DNA of 64,000 bases from Latrodectus hesperus (lineage: Eukaryota > Arthropoda > Arachnida > Araneae > Theridiidae). A program made the position numbers and the translations under genes. Below, one piece after another: positions 46,684 to 57,178 of the stretch; the first letter of the stretch is position 1; each line of letters begins with the position of its first letter. The notes beneath the pieces were generated by a model. The model saw only the letters and a program-made list of their open reading frames with translations, searched no databases and was not told the origin of the DNA. Where the stretch lies: contig CM075852.1 of the NCBI GenBank assembly GCA_037975125.1, positions 17,276,599 through 17,340,598 of the forward strand, given 5' to 3'.

Positions 46684-48089
46684 TATGTATGGAGTTAAGA
46701 GGCGTCAAGGTATTTGTAGTAAATTAAGTGACCGTCAAAAGCGGCAGATAATTCGTGAGGCAATAAGACCTAACGTAAATTCAACTAAAATTAGTAGAGA
46801 TTCATGCCTATCTGTTACAACTCGAAGAATTAGACAAATAATTAGTCAATCTGAAGGTGTTAAATAGGCGAAAAAACATCGCAAACCTCTCTTAAGTATT
46901 CAGCATAAGAAGGCTCATTTGGAATTTGCAAAAAAACATGCAAATTGGGTCTATGAATGGAACGATGTGGTGTTCAGTGATGAGAAAAAGTTTAATTTAG
47001 GTGGACCATATCGAAACAAGTATTACTAGCATCGCATAGGAACCAAAAAGGAGATTTCAGTTAGCCGCAATTTTGGTGGAGGCACATTGATGGTGTGGGG
47101 CAATTTTCTCGAGCTATGGAACAACCCCCATCTGTTGGATTATACCTAAAATGAATTCCTCTGATTATATTGAACTCCTAGATAACGTTCTGTTGAATTA
47201 TGCTGAAGATATGGATGAAGATTCTTGGGTATTTCAACAAGACAATGCAAGCATTCACAACTCTAAAGCAACAAAAGCCTTTCTCACGGAGCGAAACTTC
47301 AAGGTTATGGACTGACCAGCTAGAAGTCCCGATCTGAACCCTATTGAAAGTATCTGGGGATTTATAACACAAAAAGTTTACGAAAACGGCCACTTTGAGT
47401 CAGTAATGGACTTAAAACACAAAATTGATGATGTATGGTAAAAAATTTGCCATTAAATTACCTTCAAAATCTTGTGAAATCGATGCCAAATAGAATGCAA
47501 GAAGTAATTGTAAACAATGGAGATGTCACTCATTATTAATTAATAAATTTGTTCAAAAAACAACAAGTGTCTTTAATTGCATTTCCACTCGAAATTTTTG
47601 ATTTTTTGATTAAATGATCTAAATTCTCAATAAATTAAGCTTTTTTTGCAATTTTTTTGCACTGAATAATTGAAAAATAAAAATATGATTCAAATAAAGG
47701 TAATTCAAAAAAATATCAAGCACTTTTATATGAAAAATAAGTGAATTTTTGAGTGTCTTTAATTGCATTTCCACCAGTGTATAAAAGAATGAGGTAATGA
47801 ATGTGTAGAATATCGAAAAAATGTAGAAAAATATAACCAAATAATAAAATTTTATTAACATATGTACACACTGGCCGACATTGAAAATACAGCATCGAGA
47901 AGGAGTAGCCGTAAAATCATGCAAAATTAAATTTCGATGCACCTTACCGAGTTATGCAAATGATGTGAAATACACAGCACTCCTGCCTAAGTAGGATAAG
48001 ATATAAAACCGCCAGAATGTGTACAATACTCACTCCGTTATTGCTGCCTGGAAAATAATCGTTGAAAGTTTACTCTTGTGACAAAGGAC

Positions 48090-49125
48090 ACCTACAATTG
48101 TAGAGGATGCCAGGACATATCGACGCTCTTAGTTCTAGAAGACAGACGAGTTTACGAGGGACATTGTGATCGGACTGAGAAGTGCAGAGCTGATTCTTAC
48201 GGGAAATAGCTGCTGACAGATATCTGGACGCGTCCACAGTGCATCGGCTGTGGCGAAGATTGTTGGAACAAGGAACTGTGGTATGTATGCGGGGTGCCAG
48301 TTCAGCTAGAGTGACATCAGTATGCGCGGATCGACGCGTCCGACAGGAAGCGGTAGTGGCCCTATAAAGTACGTCTTCCGAAATTCTGCAACAAGTGCAA
48401 AACGTCCTGAATTCTGATATATCGAGCAGAACCATTTGACGTCGATTGGTTGCTAGTAGCCTGCACTCATGTCTTCCGTTAAGAAGACTGTCATAGAGCA
48501 CACAGCCCAGGCACCAATATCTGGAATGGTGTCGGATTAGGACGATGGAGTGGCATATGATCATCTCATATGAGTCATGCGTCTGTTTATTCAGTGATAG
48601 TCGCCGCGTATGAGTGTGGCGTTGACGTATAGATAGGTCCAAACCTACAGCGATTGTGGAACGCCCCACCACACGACAATGCGGCATCATGGTTTGGAGC
48701 GCCATTGCATTCGATTCTTGGTCACCTTTAGTTCGTATTCACGGCACTGTGACTGCTCAACGTTACGTAGATGATGTGCTGCGACTGGTGACACTCCTCT
48801 ACCTTCAGGGGGTACTAATGCAATTTATCAGGTGGATAACGCCCGACCGCATATTGATCGCATCAACCAACATGCCCTGCAAGGTGTACATCTGCTTACC
48901 AGGCTACCGTACTCACCAGATTTCTCAGCAGGCGAATACGTTTGGAATATAATTGGACGCCATTTGAAGACTCTGCCACTACTTCCTTCACAAGACGCAC
49001 TTTGGCTAATGGTTGACAGCGAATGGAAAGCCATTCTTCAGGACGCCATCTTTACTCTCATTGACTGTTTGCCTAGACGAGTTGCTTCATGTATTTCCGT
49101 CCATGGTGGTCCTTCAACTTACTAA
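48090..49125 (+). pseudogene. mariner-type transposase, decayed copy 2
   Basis: Frames read in order: MPGHIDALSSRR N-terminal domain (48108), ASTVHRLWRRLLEQ (about 48225), SSEILQQVQNVL, a middle with stops, CGIMVWSAIAFDSW (48680), VDNARPHIDRINQHALQG (second Asp, about 48832), then YSPDFSAGEYVWNIIGRHLK and a C-terminal RRVASCISVHGG. The third block has EYVWN, so the acidic residue may be kept. A frameshift lies near 48825 and several stops upstream, so the copy is inactive. Confidence 0.75.
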
Positions 49126-50405
49126 CCATGCTTAAAAAATCAATACAAATAGATGGTATTCACTTCAACCCAAAAGATTTTGAAGATCCGGCCCACAAAG
49201 ATTCTATCCATCCCTTCCATTGATTCAGAAATCTAACAGTATATAACCTTCCTGAAGAATTCCTAAGATTATACAAACCTTCAAAGTTTATACCAACAGC
49301 AATAAATCTACATACAGATGAATCAATACATGAGGAAGCAACAGGAGCAGCACTCGTGGTTACACAAAAATACGAAAATATTTTCTCCCAACCATTTAAA
49401 TTAAATGATTATAATGCGTTTCAAACTGAGGCATTAGCCGTCAGAAAAGTGGTAAGACACATAATTACCAATAAACTAGCCCCAACAACAATATGGACTG
49501 ACAGCCACAGTCTGTTCTCTTATCATTGCTCAACCTAGTGCAAAAATCACACATCATCCGTGATATCCGGGAGTGTCTATACACAAACACACCATGCAGA
49601 ATCCAACTAAGTTCGATTAAAGCACACGTGGGCAATTGGGGGAACGAACTGGTGGACAAAGAAGCAAAATAAGCTGCCACCAATGTGGAAGTGCCAGTCA
49701 TAAATCTGCGAAAATCAAGTTCCTCCCTAAAACTTCTCTTATATAAAAGAACCATCAGAAGTTTGCAAAAAACATGGGAGACATCGCAAAATGGTAGGTA
49801 TACCATGAAGGCTGACGCTGTCCTATATATAATTATTTGTTCCCTTTGGGAAGAATCATGGAACTTGCAGGTCGGAAACGAACTCCATAGCATTTTCTCA
49901 TCCCTCACCTCATTATCAATTTTACCGTTACGAAGTGCGGATGTTAGATTGACTCGCCTTCGTATCGGACACACACGTTTCACACACAGACATTTGTTTC
50001 TGAGTGAATTAAATCCATGGTGGGAAGCGTGTGATGAACCATTTACTGTCTATCATATTTTAATCACATGTCCTACTTTTAACGTCTATCGTTTACAATT
50101 TTTTAAAACAAATCTTTTAACTATGTTTGATTTGCTGGGGGAACCACCCCACAGAAACCTATTTGTTTATTTGCGAGCAATAGGTTTTTTAAATTTTATA
50201 TAATTTAAATTTATACATTTTAAAATTTATATATATTTGATTTATTTTATTTTATATTCTATTATTATATACAGATTTTAAAATAATTTTTGCACTAATT
50301 TTTGTTTTTTAAAATTTTAATGTTGCTTGGGTTTTCAAAAGAAATATATTTATAAATAAAATAAAAATAATAAGTAAATAATATAATATAAAATATATTC
50401 TTCGA
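49126..50405 (+). mobile_element. LINE family B, 5'-truncated, inside mariner copy 2
   Basis: ORF2 C-terminal coding leads to a 3' UTR ending near TGCTTGGGTTTTCAAAAG. The 3' UTR blocks (CCACCCCACAGAAA, then a T-rich run and TTGCTTGGGTTTTCAAAA) recur at 52686-52930. Confidence 0.7.
49255..50203 (+). pseudogene. LINE ORF2 RNase H region (family B), broken
   Basis: RNase H blocks are readable: INLHTDESIHEEATGAAL (first Asp), FQTEALAVRKVV (Glu), TIWTDSHS (Asp), then after stops KAHVGNWGNELVDKEAK in the third frame (final Asp). The last open part (49870-50203) holds LTRLRIGHTRFTHRHLFLSE and the zinc-like CDEPFTVYHILITC. At least two frame changes and several stops are present. Family B shares only the general order with family A. 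Confidence 0.7.
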
Positions 50406-50410
50406 AAACT

Positions 50411-50580
50411 GTCTCTCTCTCTCTCTCTTTATTCTTGGCGCAGCATGTCCATTTTTGGACCTTGCGCCATAAAACCCAATCAACTAACCATCTCGGAGAT
50501 GGTGGGGCATAACCCGATAACCAGTTGGTAAAGTCCGGGGCCCTGCCACTTCACTATGTTAACCTACTGACCAGCCCTAT
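50411..50580 (-). repeat. SINE-like repeat ending in the GGCGCA hairpin
   Basis: Read on the - strand: GGGCTGGTCAGTAGGTTAAC, GGTTATCGGGTTATG, TTGGGTTTTATGGCGCAAGG, the GGTCCA/TGGAC-TGCGCCA hairpin, then AGAATAAAGAGAGAG. The last hairpin is the same as at 19542 and 51462. No clear tRNA boxes. Confidence 0.6.
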
Positions 50581-50717
50581 TCTCGCTCTGTATTAAGCAT
50601 ATCATTTCGAAATACATATAACTTATTGTTCGTTGCTGTCTCTCTTTGTTTGCTAAGTTTCGGCGCTTTTTGGCAACTCCTTGTCGTTGTATTTTCAATG
50701 TCGGTCAGTGTGTGTGT

Positions 50718-51461
50718 ACATATATATAATTTAATCCAATCTATCTATTAATCTAATAATATATTTTGATTCTTTTGCTTGCAATCTGTATTGCTTGGTC
50801 AATTTTTTTAAATGTTTTCTCTCAAGCGTCAATACGACAGGTTTTCATAAATAGATGCATATCAATGTCCCTAAACCTAGTGTTAAATAAATTTATATTT
50901 AATATTATATTTACAATGATGTTTAAAATTGTTATTATCAGTATTTTAAGAATAAACAAGTGTTCTTTACTGCTCCTTAACCTTAATAGACTAGTTGCTT
51001 CTTGTCAGTAAAATAATTTTTCTTCTTTAATTGGAAAAAATGTGGCTTATCTTCATAAAGAGAAAAATAGCTATCACCTAAAATATATAGAGCGAAATAT
51101 GAGGTGGAATCCTTTGTCATGAAATATAAAGAAAGTAAAGTTCTCTCTCAACCAAAGAAAAAAATGTGGATTCCGCCCTCAAAAATGAAGTTCTCATAGA
51201 ATCGAAAACAAATATTTTTCTAAAGAGAAATAATAATTGGAATCTGCTGTCAGGAAATAAAAAAAAATAGTGTCCGCTGTCATCAAAACAAATCTGTAGT
51301 CCGGACTCGTTAAAACAAGTGGAGCCCTCTAGTGGCACTTTAAGTATGTATGTTTACATTGTGTTATTTTAATTAACCAAAAGTTTTGTGTATTTTTTTA
51401 ACTGGGGTAATTGTGTAAAAAAATAAATATCAATTTATTATTTTTTAATTTTAATTGCATG
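50718..51461. other. AT-rich intergenic DNA
   Basis: A segment around 51080-51320 contains loosely repeated GTGGAATCC and CCGCTGTCA-type motifs and no stable frame; the origin is unknown. Confidence 0.4.
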
Positions 51462-51540
51462 TCGCAGCTTGTCCTTTTTCAAACTTGAGCCATAAAACCC
51501 AACCAACTTGGTTAAGCCGGGGTTTAATCTTTCTACTTCG
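51462..51540 (-). repeat. GGCGCA-hairpin repeat, third copy, diverged
   Basis: GTCGCAGCTTGTCC...GAGCCATAAAACCCAACCAA follows the same layout as 50436-50490 with substitutions in both stem arms. The higher-coordinate part is no longer alignable. Confidence 0.5.
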
Positions 51541-51724
51541 ATTGCTAATTGCTGTTGCGACAGAATGCTTTCTTGTGCACAGTCTACAGTTGAGCTCTAC
51601 TAGTTAGTATAAGTAGCGAGAAGGGAGTCTTTGCAATTTAGAAGCAGAAGACCTCCAATACTTGGCCTTAAACCCCTAGAGGTATCTTTTCCTATAAGAT
51701 TTTGAATGATATGAGTGGACAAGG

Positions 51725-52930
51725 AATTATGCGTAATACATTGAATGTGATGTGCTTTGGTACGGGGCTATGAAGTAATATTTTGTTGGATGCGTAGATC
51801 CAAATTGATCGAAATGCGAAAGCAGATGCAGCGGCTTAGATACAACAGTTCCAATTTTACCACCGATTCCGCTTTCTAATGTCAAAACGGGTATAGAAAG
51901 TTTTATATACTCTCTTTGACAGGAGTCGTGGAGCATGCAGATCACCAGCAAGCTACATACCAACTTTCAATACTTTGGTAATTTGGCGTGGCGAAATGCC
52001 GATGTTTGTTTGACTAGACTTCGTATCGGACACACACTTTTCACGCAGACATCTGAGTATACAGAATCTGAGAAATATGTTGATAAACTATTTGCTAACC
52101 TTTTTGTGGTATCAATTTGAAAACCGCAAAAACCAGTGTTCTTAGATGGGAAAAAGGGAAGATGTATGAAGCTTGGCTCAACACTCCTGGTCAAACCCAC
52201 ACTAAAAGTATGATATGTGGATCATCAGCGAGGATTGCCTCTGAAATTCTAAGATGCTCTAGGCAGAAGATACGTTTAATCGTAGGCTTCATAACGACAC
52301 TACTATTTCAGAAAACACATCCATAAAATGGGACTGTTTCAGCAAGACCCTATCTGCAGGAAATGTCATACGCAAGAGGAAATGGCCAAGCATATCATTT
52401 ACGAATGCGAGGCTCTTGCCCTCCCTAGATTAACTTCTTTAGGCATCATCCATACTAGAGAGTTACACCTAGACTCCATTAAAGGGTTATCGGACTTTAT
52501 TAATAAAGTGGGTGACCCGAGCAACTGGAGCTAGAAAACATTGAGCTTGGAGTTAATCAAAATACTGATTAAAGCAGAGGTGCCCAATGACATACAAACC
52601 CAACTCTAAGAAGACGAAGACGAGACGAATATTATGTCCTGATATTAACCTGTATCTCATTTTAATTTTTTTTAATATTCGATTTAATAAGGGAGCCACT
52701 CCACAGAAATCTTTTCGATTTTTAAAGCCAATAGTTTTTTACAATTTTAATTTTATAATTTTGTAACTTCCGTTTTAAATTTTGTAATTATATATTTTTT
52801 CTTTAAGCACCTATATATTTTTATTTTAAATTAATATTTTTAAAATTTACTATTTTTATATATACAAATATTTTTGTTTTTTACAATGTTTATATAATTT
52901 TGCCTGGGTTTCCAAAAATTAATTTTTAAA
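51725..52930 (+). mobile_element. LINE family B copy interrupted by a LINE family A derivative
   Basis: 5' part: degenerate RNase H tail and LTRLRIGHTLFTQ (51990-52070), parallel to 49950-49990. 3' part: after the insert the sequence resumes at about 52630 with ATGTCCTGATATTAAC, which parallels 50068-50090, then the family B 3' UTR to 52930. Heavily decayed. Confidence 0.65.
52079..52625 (+). mobile_element. Short LINE family A derivative, second copy
   Basis: It begins with the same TTGATAAACTATTTGCTAAC as the copy at 40288 and has the same length to the AAG-type tail (here AAGAAGACGAAGACGAGACG). The coding tail is in two frames (52117-52326, 52328-52534), with CRKCHTQEEMAKHIIYEC and GDPSNWS. 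No perfect target duplication remains. Confidence 0.8.
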
Positions 52931-53104
52931 CAAAAGTTCATTTGCTTATAATTTAAGTTTAGGTTCAGCATATATTTTGCGCTAGAAAACCCAGTCTACC
53001 AATTAATCAACCGAGACTTTGAATATATCTGTATGCTCGAAAGGATATGAGGAAAAAAATTGCCTTTCTCTTAAAATTGGTTAATTTTCTCAAAAAATTT
53101 AGTG

Positions 53105-53300
53105 CGAATTGGCAGCCGATTGTTTAATAATTTGGCATTCAGTTCAATAGTTTGTGTTTGAAATCCACCTAATTTTGGTTCTCAATTCTCATTCTCAGCT
53201 TTGCCTTGATGTTTGAAGATGTAAGTAATCCACTTTAATCTGGTAGACCTTATCTAGTTAGTATCATTTGATTTGTTGGGTGATTAACAAACTAAACCAA
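53105..53300 (+). repeat. Decayed SINE (AAACC-tail family)
   Basis: AATTGGCAGCCGATTGTTTA corresponds to the head, TTTGAAATCCACCT to the B box, GTAATCCACTTTAATCTGG to the body, and AACAAACTAAACC to the tail. A 40-bp insertion separates head and body. Confidence 0.6.
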
Positions 53301-53859
53301 AATTAAAACCTAGGGAAATTTCCTGAAGAAGAATAAATTTATTACGTTATTATCGATTTAATCATTTCAGGAGAGATTTTTACAGCTATACTCTGTTGAA
53401 AGGAAGCCATTTTTTTAAAAAAATTATTTAATAAATATGTAACATAAAATAAATTTATTATTAACCATAAAGTAGATGTTTCTTTCGTTCCAGTTGAGAC
53501 CATGATTACATCAGTTTATTCTTATTGGTTTAAAATATCCATGACGTCAGATGGAGTTTCATGTACATCACGCACATACACATGGTGTTGAGACGGCATC
53601 GTAAATCCGACTTGCGACGAATTTGCTGTCTGTCTTCAAATTGCCTTCTACAAGTGGCAGCAAGCAAGGCGAAGTTCACCATCGAATGTCATGAGTGTCG
53701 TCGGCGATGAGAAAATAACATTCATGATTTTTACCAAAAATAAATGAGTATATTTATAACTTTTTCCGTTTTATAAAAGTTTTGAAAATCGTGGAAATTA
53801 CCCTGTTTTAAATAATCAGTTTTCAAATCTATAGCGATATTGCTTCCATAACTGAACAC

Positions 53860-54168
53860 GTTGTTGTTGTTGTTACTAATGACACTTGGACAAGCCAAGC
53901 TCGCTATGCCTTGGCTATGTGAATTTAAGTCAAATGGGAATGTCTTTCTTTTTAATCAGAGCACCATGAAGGTAAAGTACGACTTTGCTCTACACACATG
54001 CCATAGGTATCCGTTTATAGGGTAGGCAACCATTCACACCTCATACAAGGAAAGGACAAAGACAGGATAGATAGAGAGAGAAAGTACACCCATGTCCGAA
54101 CCAGGATTCGAACCCAGGACCTCCTTATCCGCAGTCAGACACGCTGACCACTAGACAAGTTAGTCGGC
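53860..54168 (-). repeat. tRNA-derived SINE with AAC tail, second copy
   Basis: Near-identical in layout to 41318-41625. Its 3' module has a clean 5-bp hairpin (CTTGG / CCAAG) followed by TGTCATTAGT and (AAC)n on the - strand. Confidence 0.85.
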
Positions 54169-54445
54169 CTTATACATTTATCTTATATCTAAGCCAAGAA
54201 AACGATTAAACTGTGGTTACTTTGTCTGTTGTAAGTAAAATAAATATTGTTTTTAGATATACCATAGTTAAGTCTCCTCAGTTTAACCGATATTTTACCG
54301 AATTAAAATTGCTTCCTAGCGTATCGCAATCCATTGAATTATGTTTCTAAAGGATTAAACTTGCTGCATCAAATTTCATGTTATTCATTGCGATTGCAAA
54401 GATTTTTTTTTGTGTATCGTTAAGTGATTTTTCAATAGAATTATA

Positions 54446-54615
54446 TTCATTCATTCATTGTCGTGTGCCAGCTAGGCTGGCAACATGGGTTGTGCTGCTC
54501 CACTTTTCCAACTGAATCATATTTTGTGTGGAGTCCGACTATGTGGACATCCATGCCCGAACCGGGGTTCAAACCCAGGACCTCCTTATCCGCAGTCAGA
54601 CACGCTGAACCAATA
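54446..54615 (-). repeat. tRNA-derived SINE with AATG tail, internally deleted
   Basis: The low-coordinate end is (CATT)n, CGTGT and the GCCAGC TAG GCTGGC hairpin, as in 39850-40131 reversed. The tRNA-like head follows with the B box region GGGTTCAAACCCAGG on the + strand; about 100 bp of body are missing. Confidence 0.75.
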
Positions 54616-55253
54616 TTGTAAAACCGATGAAGTAAACATGTCTTATTTCCTACACCTAAGAGGTTTATAAAATGTAAATTTATTTTTCAATAATTTGTAT
54701 TGACAATCTTTATCCCGATTAGTAGTTAAAATACAAAGAATTGAGGTTAATCGAAACCAACTTTGACAAGGCTTTATTAAAATATATAGCGATCTTGTGG
54801 GAATTCCATTCTCTAATTTGCAAATTTTATAAAAATGAAATTTCTTGAATTCTTATCTAAGGAGCTTTAATCAATACAAAAAAAGTAGAACGATATGCAA
54901 ATGTAGCAATTAAGCAAATCAAATGGAACAATATAATGTAGAATATTACTATATCATTGTTTACAAAATTTAAAAGACTAGATAAAACATCCACTTATAA
55001 TGGTTAATTTAAATCGACACAAGGACGATTATATAATTTATTTATAACACACACATCCATACATTGAAACTAAAATAATTTGTGTAATTTATCAATTATC
55101 TTAAACATAATTCAATGCACGAAAGTGTTTGCGACTAGATAAAAATTAATGTAATTTAACTTTTCAAAAATTAAATATTTTTTTTTAAAATTAAAAAGTG
55201 GTTATAGTAAATATAAGTACAAAAAATTCTTAAATTGATATCTTTGTTAGTGT

Positions 55254-55760
55254 TTAGTTTCCTACACAAGTAAAAATCCCTCGTTCAAAAAGTGTTCTTG
55301 AAGTACGGGGAGAGGAAGAAAGTGATGAAAGCGGAAATAATGTCAAGTACCGATCAATGGTACGGAGGGGGGAGGAAGTACAAAATAAGGGGAAGTGCAG
55401 AAGGGGGTGTCTTAGTGGAAATCCTTGTCGCAAATCAGGCGCTCGAACGGAGAAGTGGAGGGACACGTGTTCCCGAGTCACAGAGTCGGACACGGAAAAT
55501 ACATTAGCAGAAACAAGGCTGCTCCTTCTCCGACAGATACCAGAGGGAAGAAATGAGGAAAAAAAAAAAAAGGAGAAAATGACCACGAGTTTTAGGATCT
55601 TCCACTGACCTGAGATTTCTTTTAGAAACATTCTCTCTCCAAAGAGGAAACTAGCGAAATTTCGAATTGCTTTATCTGAAAAATCGAAAAAACTCCCAAT
55701 TTCCTCACAGTTAATTTTATAATCTTTTATAGGATCACTTATTATCACTGAGAGAATCAT
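55254..55760 (-). CDS. Hypothetical frame over a purine-rich block (weak)
   Basis: A 168-codon frame starts at ATG on the - strand. The first 50 residues look protein-like (CEEIGSFFDFSDKAIRNFAS) and are followed by a donor-like AG|GTCAGT near 55605; the rest reads through a strongly polypurine + strand block (55290-55600) and gives low-complexity Ser/Arg/Phe sequence. I do not recognise the protein. It could be a short exon, an old repeat or chance. Confidence 0.2.
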   Translation of the reverse strand: MILSVIISDPIKDYKINCEEIGSFFDFSDKAIRNFASFLFGERMFLKEISGQWKILKLVVIFSFFFFSSFLPSGICRRRSSLVSANVFSVSDSVTREHVSLHFSVRAPDLRQGFPLRHPLLHFPLFCTSSPLRTIDRYLTLFPLSSLSSSPRTSRTLFERGIFTCVGN

Positions 55761-56033
55761 ATAATTAGTATAAAACAGACTTCATTTTTAGTTTTTCTTT
55801 ACATATAACTGTAGATTAAACTTATAATATAATTTACAGTAAGAAATATTTCAACTTTTTTTCATTAAGTATTGTTTTGATACATTTAAAAATTCAACTC
55901 ATAGAATTAATTTTGATTTCTCCATTATATATATCTATGTATTTAAACATCCTTTTGAATATAACAAATTTTTATTTAGATTTTGTGGGAGAAAAAACTT
56001 TCTTTGAATACTTAGGACCCACCGTAGTATGCT

Positions 56034-56202
56034 TTGTTTATTTGTCGTTCTACGGTCATTTTTTGCACACGAGGGCTAATTAGACCGGGATCTACGGTAT
56101 AAAGTGGATTCCGAACCACTACAAGCATCCGTGCCTAAGGTGAGATTCGAACCCACGAACTGTTGAACCGAAGGCAAGAGCGCTAACCATTCGGCTGCAA
56201 TC
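56034..56202 (-). repeat. SINE (AAACC-tail family) that seeds a tandem array
   Basis: The duplicated target (C)ACCGTAGTATG flanks the element (56020-56031 and 56202-56213). On the - strand the head has the B box GTGGGTTCGAATCTCACCTT. Part of this SINE and its right flank are then repeated in tandem. Confidence 0.85.
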
Positions 56203-56835
56203 ACCGTAGTATGTGTCAACATTGTGGTAGAAAGAATAGTTGAATATATTAGATTCCTCTAATGTTTAAAAATATTTTGTATATGCTTGATAAGGTGACG
56301 ATTGATGCCCAAGGTGAGATTCGAACCCACGAACTGTTGAAACGAAGGCAAGAGCGCTAACCATTCGGCTGCCATCATCGTAGTATGTGTCAATATTGTG
56401 GTAGAAAGATTAGTTGAATATATTAGATTCCTCTACTGTTTAAAAAATTTTTGTATATGCTTGATAAGGCGGCGATTGATGCCCAAGGTGAGATTCGAAC
56501 CCACGAACTGTTGAACCGAAGGCAAGAGCGCCAACCATTCGGCTGCCATCACCGTAGTATGTGTCAACATTGTGGTAGAAAGATTAGTTGAATATATTAG
56601 ATTCCTCTACTGTTTAAAAAATTTTTTGTATATGCTTGATAAGGCGGCGATTGATGCCCAAGGTGAGATTCGAGCCCACGAACTGTTGAAACGAAGGCAA
56701 GAGCACTAACCATTCGGCTGCCATCACCGTAGTATGTGTCAACATTGTGGTAGAAAAATTAATTGAATATATTAGATTCCTCTAATGTTTAAAAAAAATT
56801 TTGTATATGCTTGATAAGGTGGCGATTGATGCCTG
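56130..56835. repeat. 174-bp tandem array, four units, SINE head plus flank
   Basis: Each unit consists of about 70 bp of SINE head (GCCCAAGGTGAGATTCGA to TTCGGCTGCCATCA), the target-site sequence ACCGTAGTATG, and about 95 bp of flank (TGTGTCAACATTGTGG to GCTTGATAAGG). The ACCGTAGTATG mark recurs at 56203, 56377, 56551 and 56726. Units differ by a few substitutions. Confidence 0.92.
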
Positions 56836-57178
56836 GTGTTGAGAATTTCCAAGATTAATCAAATAACCATGCAAAGTGAGAAATGTTATGCAAGTAACCA
56901 TTGATATAATGTATAATTTCTCTCATTGGTGTAATATTAATTGGTTAATTTTTTGTTAACAAATACCTCATAATTATAAATTATTAAAAAGTAAAGCGAT
57001 GGAAACCCGAGCACACATTTTTCTTATAATAACAGCTGAAACAATAAACACTGAATGTTTCATTTGCATCCTTTTAGAATAGTTTTCAATTTATTATAAA
57101 TTCATTTCGAATTGATGCCGCTTATACAAAATGCTGAATTAATTTTATTTTTCAGTTAATAATTTCAGTCCATACTTT

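Larger units (their letters stand above)
44905..47540 (+). pseudogene. Tc1 transposase, interrupted and mutated
   Basis: The first part (44905-45054) is the N-terminal helix-turn-helix: LSIEERSKFRILKLEGYSNR and SIAKKINRSPTVVCNF. The inner element cuts it at the TA near 45053. It resumes at 46686 with the second DNA-binding domain (KRRQGICSKLSDRQKRQIIR, then SVTTRRIRQIISQ). The catalytic blocks follow: WNDVVFSDEKKF (about 46965), a second Asp in FQQDNASIHNSK (about 47235), and SPDLNPIESIWG with the Glu retained (about 47325). Stops occur after SEGVK and at many places between the blocks, so it is dead although all three acidic residues remain readable. Confidence 0.78.
44735..47778 (+). mobile_element. 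Outer Tc1-type element, split by an inner Tc1 element
   Basis: The terminal motif GGAAATGCAATTAAAGACAC occurs at the left end (about 44741) and, inverted, twice at the right: near 47568-47590 and at 47753-47775, which ends CCACCAGTG|TA. Two right-hand copies 185 bp apart suggest IR/DR-type ends, with one left copy lost. Transposase pieces occur on both sides of the inner element (44900-45054 and 46686-47540). Confidence 0.75.
47867..50717 (+). mobile_element. Tc1/mariner element, copy 2, split by a LINE and a SINE
   Basis: The left end CACACTGGCCGACATTGAAA and the right end, reversed, CACTGACCGACATTGAAA are inverted repeats next to TA. Inside the right end 50585-50700 matches copy 1 (19730-19830) in reverse. 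The element is interrupted between about 49125 and 50580 by a LINE tail and a - strand SINE. Confidence 0.8.

Noticed and set aside
52000..52120. Chimeric LINE protein joining family B and family A
   Set aside because: Family B sequence resumes after the family A piece (from about 52630), so this is an insertion of one element in another.
56130..56835. Array of repeated tRNA genes
   Set aside because: Each unit holds only a SINE head fragment with flank, so it is a tandem duplication and not a tRNA cluster.
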